Positions 32,412 through 41,796 of a DNA stretch of 64,000 nt are shown here, piece after piece. Source of the stretch: Tigriopus japonicus. Taxonomy: Eukaryota > Arthropoda > Copepoda > Harpacticoida > Harpacticidae. The translations under genes and the position numbers were made by a program. Below the pieces are notes generated by a model, which searched no databases, had not been told where the DNA came from, and saw only the letters and a list, made by a program, of their open reading frames with translations. The number at the start of each line of letters is the position of its first letter. Position 1 is the stretch's first letter. The DNA is taken from positions 44,960 to 108,959 of the forward strand of contig JAAGOF010000134.1 of NCBI GenBank assembly GCA_010645155.1. Reading direction: 5' to 3'.

Positions 32412-33227
32412 GTGTAGCGTTTTTCGGCTTTTTGGGGTCAAAAATGGAGCATTCAAAGTCAAATAACTCAGCTGTTGCTGCATAAATTTTTATTCAATTT
32501 GAATTCATGGGGTAACTAAATAGTCTCTAAATATGGGTCAAATAGTTTATTAAAAAATGTTATAATTAATAGGTTTTTAGGTATATAACTTTTTCCCCTG
32601 ACCTAAACTTACATAATACAATAAAATTAAAGTTGTTCCCCCTTAAATTTTGGGTCCAAAAAGTGCCATGATGTCTTTGGGTATTTTGATTCAAACCTAA
32701 AAAGCCATTCGGAACACCGTGTAAGGTTATATAAAGGTGAGGTAAACTCCTCTGGTAGTTTCCTTGTATTTTTTATCGTTTCTTGAGCCAATTTTCTTGA
32801 GTCTCGATATAGGAAAAATCTCGATATAAGCAACATTTTGCCGCTGACAGAAAAGTTTCTTATATCGAGATTCGACTGTATTACTGTCTTGATCTCAACC
32901 ACCATGATCAAAATTCAAGGCTTCAAAGAAGCTAACACGACTGTTGAAGATAGTTGGTTAACTCATGGCCAAGTTATTTTTTTGGGTTCATTGGTTTGAT
33001 CCGAGGTTTTCCTCCGTGTCCCAAATCGGAATGGTGCCTTTCAGAACCAGAATGGGCACATTTTCAAAACACAATATCCATACATGCACCAAAATGAACC
33101 ATGAACTCCAGAAGAAAATATAATCTTTGATGTACAGTGGTCTTCACATATTTTCTCTTTCAAAAAGAAGAATACACAAGTCTTGTACCATTTTGAAGAG
33201 CTTTATTTGAACCATCATGGCTGATAA
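32412..33227. other. Right part of pogo-like element and spacer, no gene
   Basis: Bases 32412-32878 are AT-rich interior and right terminus of the pogo-like element, with several (ta)tatcgaga motifs near the end. From 32881 to 33227 nothing recognisable is seen. Confidence 0.6.
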
Positions 33228-33412
33228 ATAGGACGTGGAAAACTATTTTCAAAAAAGTGTCTAAATATCCAATATATATTTCATTCAAAAGCCCTAGCTA
33301 TCTGTTAAATATTTGAAAAAAAGCCAGATACTTCAGAAATATTTTTTGGACAACACCATTATTTGGTATTTTTGACCGTGTACACAAATTTTCCAAATTA
33401 GTATTTGATATT
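33228..33412 (+). repeat. AT-rich dispersed repeat, copy 3 (partial)
   Basis: Matches the first half of 14378-14725 in the same orientation, sharing taaatatccaatatatattt and cattatttggtatttttg. It stops where copy 1 continues towards its tgcatttgg block. Confidence 0.7.
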
Positions 33413-33569
33413 TTATGCTGATAAGGTTTATGCTAATAGAGAAGAAATTCGACAGACAATTCCAAGATGGGGTTCGTGTAGGGTGGATTGAAATTAATGA
33501 AAATGGCAAAAATATGAACAATCTCTTTGGTTTCAGTTAGAGGGCTAACACTCTAGTTTCAGTCAGCTA

Positions 33570-33985
33570 ACCTATTTTGGAAGTAGTCATTGAGCAAAAA
33601 TAGAGGTTGTGAAGAATTGATTGTTGTCTTTCGGTATGGACGCTGCCAAGACCTGCCGCGTAGACACGCTGTAGGCCAGCCTGCACTGTCCAGACACATA
33701 GGAAGAGACAAATTACCTAATATTTCAAGTAAATTTGCCAACAATGTCACCAACCAATGTCCTTTTTGATATCGGTAAACAATTATGATACTTATTTATC
33801 AGTACAATATCACACATATTGCGAAATACTTAAAATTATGTTGAGTTTTGTTTCTTCCCGAGTGCATGGACAATGCTGGCTGGCCTTCAGCGATGTCTAC
33901 GCAACAGGCTGGTGGGGCGGGAATAGAGGGGGACAACAAACAATTCTTCACAACCTCTATTGGCCAAGAAAGCATTTCTCAAAGG
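33570..33985. repeat. Inverted repeat, arms ~125 bp
   Basis: Left arm 33570-33705 and right arm about 33855-33985 are reverse complements: caacaaacaattcttcacaa and gctggctggccttcagcg on the right pair with the left. The spacer is about 150 bp of AT-rich sequence. The arms are richer in GC than the surroundings. A foldback or MITE-like element is likely; no clear target duplication was found. Confidence 0.75.
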
Positions 33986-35217
33986 AGCTATTTGCATTCA
34001 TCTAGTATTTTTACGTACCATTGCAAAAGCTTTTTAAAAATACTCTAACCAATACATTTTATATAACACAGCCATATAAGTGAGCAAATATATTGAGCTA
34101 TCTTTGAAATATTTCCCTCTCCTTAAAATTAGCCTCAAGGCATATAAAACGCAATGTTCAGCACCTAATTTTGAGCATTCAGGTAATAAACACAACAAGC
34201 TAGTAAAGCAATGTCGACAATTAATTAATAAATATTCTCTAAAAGCTACGAAATATTTTTCCTCATTTTTTGACGCTTATTGCAACCCTTTGTATGACCA
34301 AAATATGACCAGAACCACTGGATGATTGCATAGTATATTTTCCAATGTTGTTACCAAAAGTCACAAATTGGCAAAAAAAGGGAGATTTGAAAATTTGGAA
34401 AGGCATTGAAACTTGGGTATTTCACACTATGCTCCTTGTTACGTACGCTCATTGCTGGAATTGGGTCACCAATTCTTTTTTAAAAAGGTATTACCTCGGT
34501 ATAATCTGACGTACATTATAAATATAGGATACTTGAACAAATTAACAGGAGTTCATCAGTGATCTGATGAGATATGTAGATGATGTTGATTATCGATATC
34601 CGCACTTCACCGATCTACATGTTCCATGTTTTGAAAACTTCTCGTCATTTTATCAACAAGCCGTGCGTCAAGGTGACCAATTTAAAATCAATAAGAAAGT
34701 ACATGGGGAAATTTTCCGTGGAAAACGAAACTCAGACTAGATGCTTTTCATTGAGGACTAAATAAGCAGATATTTTGCTCATTTTTGAGTAGGATCATCA
34801 TTTGAGCAAGTGCTGAGCTCTAAATTTACTTTGTGGTCCAATTTCAGGCCTGAAGTTCCTCAGACCTGAAAAGCGGAATCATTGAAAGCAAGCAAGGCAT
34901 GAATTTTCATAATTGAGTGGCGTGAAATGAAGACACGAAAATTAAGATGGTCATAAAAATTGTAATTAATTGTTGCTTTATGTTTTCCAAATTGTGCTTG
35001 TACGTCTTGTGATTTGTCTTCTTTATGATAGTCACCTTACCAATTCTGATCAATCCTACTAAATTAGTTTAAGGATTTGTCGTGTTTATAGGGGGAGTTG
35101 CGGTTGCGAGTGAGGACCGTTGAGGAAGTAAATCAAAGTTGACTTTCAAGAGGGAGCCACCTGAATATAAAGTCAAAAGACGTAACCAAATCGGTGAAAT
35201 CACCTTCGAGTGAAACC
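33986..35217. other. Spacer upstream of the YqaJ gene, no gene seen
   Basis: AT-rich until about 35080, then more balanced (gggggagttgcggttgcgag) just before the start codon at 35218. It probably includes the left end of the ISL2EU-like element and the promoter of its nuclease gene, but I could not pair any terminal inverted repeat with the right side. Confidence 0.4.
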
Positions 35218-36697
35218 ATGTTTCCCAATCACTTTGGCAAAATGACGCTTAATGAGCTCAAAATCGAATTGGATAAGGTTGGAGCGCCCAAATTTGGTCG
35301 CAAGAAAGATCTTGTCGCCCGTTTGATCGCCTGGCACAACAACAACAATTTCCGAGGTGTCAACGTGAACCCTCCCGAAAATCTGCCAATACCTGATTGG
35401 CCCTCTGAGGGTTTCAAGACGCTCACTCTTCACTCCAAAGGAATCTTACCCCCGATTGGCGATCAACACATTCACCAATACGTTGTTACCCGACAATGTC
35501 AAGATCGTGAACCATGTCACGACTTCGCCGCATTTCGACGAGGGTCCAAAATGGAGATGGCATTGAGATCCATTAGCCATTCAATCAGTAAGTAGTCATT
35601 CTTGTCAGTTGTATATCCCTCCGCATTTTATTCAATATTTCCTGTATAGGAGCGAACGAGCATTTCTTCTCGGGGATTGTCAAGGCGGAGTTCAAGAGCG
35701 TAGTGCAATACAACATTAAATTCATGCTTAACAATCGCGGAGAAATCCAATATTCGCATTGCGAGTGTCCAGCTGGCAAGGGGCCCCATGGAACATGTAA
35801 ACACGTTGTGGCAGCTTTCCAGTTTGTGGCCAAGTTTGTCAGTTCAGGAGAACTTGATCTCGATAAAAGTTGCACGGAGATTCTTCAACGCTTCCACGAA
35901 GTGAGCAATCCGAAAAACAACCTGGCAGTTATTTTGTCTCATTTGATCTTAACTTTTTCAGCCCAAAAAGGTCCACAAAGGATCGCCTCTCAAAATTGTG
36001 AATATTCATCAGACCAAGAAAGAAGAAACCCCGATAATTGATCCGCGATGTAGAAACCATCGGAATCAACTCGTTAATTGGTACAACATGTGCAACAAGA
36101 CTGTGGCCTTTTCCCTTGCAACAGGCTTGGATGTTGCCAATCGTTATTCTTTTGGAAAAGCTGATATGGCCGCTGCCATGAATGACCACGATTATCTCAA
36201 AGAGCCATTTGCCACCTATTAGGTAAGATATCCTTGGTATATTTTTCAGTCTCTTACTCCTCGGACTCTCACTTTTTGCTTTTTTCCACACTTGTTCATG
36301 GCAATCGATCCTTGAAAGTGTACAAGAGAACAAGAACGATTTTTAGTAATTATTGTTGGTGAAAGTCTTCGTTTTCTTTTTCAAGATCTTGTTTTCGAAA
36401 TAGCTACAAAGATTCTGAATACACCTTTAGCAACAGAAATAGAAATAAATATTATTGTATTGATATTCAACGTATTATTCATCATGTTTCACGTGTAGCC
36501 ATCTTTGATTGATTGGCAAACCAAGAAAAATGAAATGACATGTATGGGATTAACGCAAAAGAACTCTATAGATCATTAAAAGTGTAATGAAGACAGTTAA
36601 AAGTTTGGCATTCGGCTAAGTCTGAAACTTCCTAGGAATGTATTTTGAACAAAAAAAGTTTGGGGAAAATTTATCACATTATTTATTCATTCATATA

Positions 36698-38007
36698 CCG
36701 TATGCGTCATAAGTCCTTGAACACTTTTCAAAACATCAATAACTTTGAATATCCCGCTCGTTTGGAGCAAAGCAAAGCTCCCAAAGTATCTGGTGATCTT
36801 CAGCTCTCAATTCATGTATTGGATTGAGCCATCACACTGTCCTGGAGGCCACCAAAGGAAAATGTATTCATTGCGCCAAAAAGTACTTGCGCGCATTGTG
36901 GCTGGAGACAGTCCCTCCCAGATTGCAAAGAGGTTTTGTGTTGCCCGTGGGACAGTTTATGACATCAAAAGGCTTCACAATGAGACTGGAAGCTTGGTGG
37001 ATCGTCTCAGATCAGGGAGACCAAAGTCAGTTCGAACATTGAGCCTTGTGAGGAACATCAAGTCCAAGATTGAGGCCAACCCGCGGGAGAACATTCGAAA
37101 AATGGCAAGGGATCTAAATGTCCATGAAACGGCCGTCAGACGGACTGTGAAGGAGGACTTGGGCCTCAAGTCAAGGGCTGTTACCAATGTTCAAGGTTTG
37201 ACAGCCTTACAGAGGCAAAAGAGACTGGACAGGTGCAAGGTCCTGCTCAATAAGGTCAAAAGAGGTCATGGAAAAGTCCAGATCTTCTCTGATGAGAAAA
37301 TTTTTACAGTTGATGCTGTCAGCAATTCGCGAAGCCTCCGATACATTGCCAAGACACCTTCAGATGCTCTCCCAGAGGTCAAGTTCACTGGAAGGACCAA
37401 GCACCCAGCCAGTGCAATGATGCTTGGAGTCATTGGATCCGACGGCAAGGCATTTCCACCAATATGGATAAATGGCACCATGGACTCTGACCGTTACAAG
37501 TCAATCTTGGCCCATAGGGTGTTCCCTGCACTCAATGCAACCTATGGCATTGGGAACTGGGTTTGGACCCAAGATGGTGCTCCATGTCACACTTCCAGGG
37601 CCACCCAACAGTATTTGGCCAAGAAACTGGGGTCCGATGGATTTTGGTCGAAAGAGTTATGGCCTCCAAATTCGCCGAACCTGAATCCATTGGACTACTA
37701 CATGTGGAGCGCCGTGGAAAAGAGGTCCAATGCTAACTACCACAGCAGTGTGGAGGTTATGAAGGCTAAGGTCGAGGAGGAGTGAGCGAAGATTCCAGCC
37801 GCTACCCTCAAGGCTGTTTGTGGCAAGTTCCGTGCCCGCCTAGAGGCCTGCATTGCTGCCCAGGGTGGAATATTTGAAAAATGATAGGCCAAGACCTTGT
37901 AAGAGATGAAGGATATTATAAAGTCTTTTGTATCTCAAAAAAATTGCCTTCTTTTTGCATTATTTAGAAAGTTTGAAAAAGTGTTCAAGGACTTATGACG
38001 CATACGG
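36698..38007 (+). mobile_element. Mariner-like transposon in intron 3 of the YqaJ gene
   Basis: 1310 bp with ~35-bp inverted ends starting CCGTATGCGTCATAAGTCCT, nearly perfect (one T indel), and TA on both sides (36696-36697, 38008-38009). The right end lies only 20 bp upstream of the exon 4 acceptor. It carries one transposase gene. Confidence 0.95.
36862..37785 (+). pseudogene. Mariner-type transposase, DD39D, C-terminal stop
   Basis: The frame opens earlier (36745), but the ATG at 36862 fits family length. Two helix-turn-helix regions surround the GRPKS motif. The catalytic residues are D in FSDEKIF, D in TQDGAPCH and D in NPLDYYMW; I count 39 residues between the second and third, so DD39D rather than the usual mariner DD34D or Tc1 DD34E. 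A TGA at 37783-37785 interrupts the end, and about 32 further codons continue in the same frame to a TGA near 37882, so the normal protein was probably about 340 residues. The stop lies well past the catalytic core. The product may still fold but the element is probably inactive. Confidence 0.88.
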
Positions 38008-38809
38008 TATAATGCTGTCACTTTTAGGTTGAAGAAAGAATAAAAGTGACGCCCAAAAAAACCTTAACGATTGAGATTAACACTCGCAACCAAAGATTAA
38101 ACCCGATTTGGTTCGAAGAACGACAGTGGAGACTGACTGCATCCCGATTCGGCGAGATTTGCAAGGCCACCGAAAGACGGAATATGGACAAACTTTGCGA
38201 ATCCCTTTACTCTCCCTCCGTTTTTCAAACGGCTAGTGTTGGTCATGGTAAATATATAGGGTAATGATTTTGTCTAGATTAAATAATGTTTTATGTCTAT
38301 TCTTTACCTAGGACAAACTTATGAACTTGTTGCCATCAATCGTTTCCAGCAGGCAATGGGAGTTAAAGTCGAAGCTTGTGGCTTTTTTGTGGACCAGGAT
38401 GCTCCGTTTCTTGGTGCCAGCCCTGATGGATTATGCACTTATAATGGAACGAGAATGCTCGTTGAAGTGAAGTGTCCCTTTAACGGAAGGGAAGAAAACA
38501 TCGCACCGGGGCCGCACTTTGATTTTCTTGAACAAAAATCACAAGGCGGACGCTCCATGCGGTTAAAGAGGAATCACAACTATTATTATCAAGTCATGGG
38601 TCAAATGGCAGTATCCAAAGTCCATGAATGTATGTTTGTGGTCTACACTCACAAAGAACTCTTTCTGGAACGCATCGCTTTTGACAAGGAGTTTTACTTC
38701 AATGAGATTTATCCAAAACTTGAGGCGTTTTTCCACAAATTCTACAAGCCCTTTATTGCCCTTCATGCTTTTTAGACGTCACTTTGATTCTTTTTTCAAC
38801 GAAAAGGTT

Positions 38810-40829
38810 TCAAGAACTTTTATTTACAATACAACCTTTAAAATTGCACAAAGCAAAACAAACGAAAATGATAAGTGAGCTCTTTGGAACCAGATGACGC
38901 GTCATTTCACTTTTTAATATTCTGAAACGCTTTGCTAACCCAATCACACGCTCAACATGTATTCTTTTTGAGGCAACTCGTCGATCATTGACCACATCAA
39001 CTGGATCCAATTGTGATTTTCCGCGCATAGTATGCGGCGTCTTGACGGTCACCCCTTGGGATGCAAACAGATCCTGAACCATCATTCCTCTATCCGCCAT
39101 GATCACGTCATCTTTTTCGAACATTCCGTCCTGTAGGAGTTTTGATCGTTCAATGATTTGTCGATCGCTTGTTGACCCACCATAGACATCACTCACGTAA
39201 GTTACTACTCCACGTGGATTGATTCCGATGACGGTTTTTAAGGTGTTGTGGTGTTTATACGTGCTCCATGATGCGGCTTGGGACTTGATGTTGGAGGGTC
39301 TTTCGATGAAAACCTCTGTCGCGTCAAGAATTACTCTTGTGTTTGGACACTTCCGCCCAAAATCGATCGGAGTATATATTTTACAAATGTCTTTGGGTAG
39401 CCAAGGCATCATATCTTTGAGGTGGAAATAAAGAAAACGCAGCATTGTGTCGAAAACCTTGGGCACAAGGGTGGAAGAAATTCCAAAGAGAAATTGGAGC
39501 TCCAAATCCGGTTTGTTGGTTCTCAGCTTGATCAGGGTCAGAAACAACTCGTTCTTTCGAGTAAGTTGTCGACATCGGTAATCTAACCCATGGATTGCGG
39601 GTTCCAAGCAAGTAAAAAGGTACATGAAATGTTCAAAGTCCTTGAACCCTGTGAAGTACTGAATAGCCTGGGAATCATTAGCAAAGGCTTCCACATCAAA
39701 AGTTGACAAATAGGCTTGGACAGCTTTATCCTGCAGTTCGGATTCGAAATGATCAACTGGCAATAAAGTGGTTTGTACTTCTCGCGTGACCTCTTTAGCA
39801 TCAGTTTGTTCGTTCGGTTCCCATTCCTCCACACCCTTTTTGTCGCTTTGGTGGCCAAACGTGATGATGTTATCGCATTCTAGCCTTTTCTCGACTTCCC
39901 AAGTTAATGGGCAGTATAAAATGAGTTCCAAATGCGTCCTCGCTAAACTCGAGACGGTTTGCTTTGATCTCATCATCGACATCCTCATACGGTAAGTTTA
40001 CAGGAAGACATAATTCCGATTCCTCTGGATGAAAGATTTGGCTATCGCGAAAGTCGACCTCATTAGATGAGGAGCTAAGAACGCATCGATTGGATCCCTT
40101 TGGATCATGGATTTGGCTTTCACGAGAGACGACCTCATTAGGTGAGGGGATAAGAACACATCGAACGGATTCTTCCGGGCTTCTCACTTCCTTCTTTTCA
40201 ACAAGGTCATCGTCCATTTGGATTGAGTCATGTTCCACCGATTTTGTCAATGCATCATTGGATTGAGATGAGAGGCGTAATTTGTTGTTGTCTTTATTCC
40301 AATGAATGGTGTTCTCTTGGTGTAGCTCATCGGTAACCATTTCCTCTTGACGACTGGCAGAAGTGCTTCCGATTATTCCACGATGTTGTTCAGGGCCAAT
40401 CACTCGATCCATTGCGATTGCCCGGGATTCTGCTCTCCTCGCTCTATCGCTTTTGACTTGTGGTTCGTTCCGAGTTGTCGATGTGGCGGGCGTCCTTCGC
40501 GGAAAAATGGACGGAACGGCGGTCCGCCTGAGCCTTTGGGCATATGGAATTGACAATATAATAAAAACTGGACCATGGATTCATATTTTGAATCAAATTA
40601 GCATTTACCTCTTGTTTGGTGTCCCTGTGGTGCAAATACATTCGGTATAAAAGTCATCTTCACGAAAGTGAGCCGCACAAATCCTTGAGCTTGCTTTTGG
40701 AGTCCACAGAACGTACTTGGACTTGGCGCGTCTGATGGCTAACCTCCACTTGTAACAGAGCTTTCGGTCGCCTGGAAACTTGTGGTTAGCGGAATTTTTA
40801 CATCTGGGCACAACGCAACGATAAGGCAT
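38810..40829 (-). pseudogene. THAP-DDE transposase of ISL2EU-like transposon (frameshifted)
   Basis: Read on the minus strand. Exon 1 (40829-40609) encodes a THAP C2CH zinc finger: CVVPRCKNS at the start and CAAHF at the end, with the basic KWRLAIRRAK region between. A 75-bp GT-AG intron (40608-40534) follows and exon 2 resumes in frame. A long Ser/Glu-rich linker runs to about 39900. There the frame changes by one base without a plausible intron, so a frameshift mutation is likely. The DDE_Tnp_4-like domain fills 39880-38810, with catalytic candidates D in ILDATEV (39325-39323), D in MADRGM (about 39094) and E in IHVERVIG (about 38953). The product would bind element ends through THAP and cut and join DNA in the nucleus. 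Confidence 0.82.
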
Positions 40830-41509
40830 TGTTGGGTTCAATGTAATAATCGAACACACATGACATACGGAGAATGTTACGAACAGCCAAAGGGACTGTT
40901 TGTTTGAGCTATTTGACTATAATTCCATAGGGCGCACTCTAGCGGAAAATGCCAATTTTTTCAGGGCAGAGGCTTTAGATTTTGAGACAAACCTTGACGA
41001 CAAAGCGCTCAAGCGCGTGCAGAGCCTGAAAGATTTTATCATTTTTTATTGCTCATATTGTAAAGAAACTGTTATTCACCACTTATTTTTTTTCCTGCAC
41101 CGACTTTATTTTTGGTTCAAGAGTTGTACGACCCTGGGAAAGCAACGCCCCTATGAGGCAAGTCTGTCCCTAAATGAAACTATTTGAACTATTGAGCAAT
41201 AGAGCAAATTATAAAATGAGACAAGGGGATTCAAAATTCTCTCCCCGTACAGCAAGCCTTTCCAAATTAATAAATACAAATCAATAACTATCAGCTCTGA
41301 TACCACCATATAGACCTAATACCTTATTCACAACACCAAAAGGTTGATATGTAGTCAAATTTACGTGTTTTTAGACACTCTGTTTTTTCAACTCTATGCC
41401 TAGCTTCTCTTTCCTGTTTGATTGATTTTTATTTGTTATTTAAAATTATTTGGAGGGATGTTGTTTGTCTTTGATTGATTGTTTATTTGGGATATTTGAT
41501 TGTTCCCAT
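40830..41509. other. Spacer, no gene seen
   Basis: Probably contains the right end of the ISL2EU-like element and the promoter of its transposase, but no terminal repeat or TATA box could be recognised with confidence. Confidence 0.45.
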
Positions 41510-41670
41510 CAGTAACTAGCAATAGCAAAAAATGACCCAAAACCATTACTCCATTCCACCTTTGATTCATCAATTTCATAGTTGTCATTTGCCTGGTCAC
41601 TCATTTCAAATGTTTCCGCACTTTCTCAACAGTTGGCGACGGGAGACACATTTTTAGGCTTACACTCCGT
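41510..41670 (+). repeat. Dispersed repeat R, left part of a split copy
   Basis: Collinear with 55686-55850, sharing gcctggtcac, caacagttggcgac and gagacacatttttaggctta. Here the copy is cut at ctagtattaat; its continuation (aaaagtcaatgg) is found only at 60651, beyond the LINE and the 13.3-kb hAT-type insertion. The copy at 55686-55885 is uncut. Confidence 0.8.
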
Positions 41671-41796
41671 CTAGTATTAATTATTATTTTTTTTTTTTCA
41701 TTCTCTTTTTATTCTTTTTTTCATTTGGTTCCATTCGACATTGATGCATTTTTTTTTTCTCTTGCTTTTTACATGTATGTTTCCAGAGTTTCGATT

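Larger units (their letters stand above)
24882..32878. mobile_element. Outer pogo/Tigger-like DNA transposon containing nested elements
   Basis: The left end CAGTCGAATCTCGATATAAG (plus three more matching bases) starts at 24882. Its exact reverse complement ends at 32878. TA dinucleotides flank both ends (24880-24881 and 32879-32880), the target of pogo and other Tc1/mariner relatives. Further ATATAAGAAA motifs repeat inside each end, as in many Tigger-type termini. The interior at 24900-25130 and 32412-32800 has no recognisable transposase. Most of the 8 kb is a LINE plus two elements inserted into it, so the original element was probably short and non-autonomous. The right half begins after a small N gap. 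Confidence 0.8.
35218..38775 (+). pseudogene. SAP-SWIM-YqaJ nuclease of ISL2EU-like transposon (one stop)
   Basis: Five exons fit GT-AG rules and keep frame: 35218-35587, 35650-35900, 35962-36222, 38028-38247 and 38312-38775, 522 codons including the stop. The N-terminus is a SAP-type DNA-binding motif (LNELKIELDKVGAPKFGRKKDLVARL region, residues about 8-40). A SWIM zinc finger follows in exon 2 (CECPAGKGPHGTCKH). Exons 4-5 form a YqaJ/lambda-exonuclease fold with GHG-Q-T-Y-E, GASPDGL and VEVKCPF, where the D, E and K active residues lie. Three introns are 61-64 bp; the third is 1805 bp and contains a mariner. The only defect seen is an in-frame TAG (36220-36222) as the last codon of exon 3, next to a consensus donor. 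The likely role is DNA processing during transposition, by family inference. Confidence 0.8.
35218..40829. mobile_element. ISL2EU-type DNA transposon (two-gene core), ends not located
   Basis: Two convergent genes, a YqaJ-domain nuclease (plus) and a THAP-DDE transposase (minus), whose stops lie about 35 bp apart. The pairing of a DDE transposase with a YqaJ exonuclease is the described hallmark of the ISL2EU superfamily. A mariner is inserted in an intron. Terminal inverted repeats and the target duplication could not be identified by eye, so the coordinates give only the coding core. Confidence 0.75.

Noticed and set aside
35929..36333. 134-codon minus frame antisense to YqaJ exon 3
   Set aside because: Shadow of the spliced plus-strand gene; no domain of its own.
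40605..40859. THAP domain as a stand-alone host gene
   Set aside because: A GT-AG intron joins it in frame to the transposase linker, so it is the N-terminus of the transposon protein.
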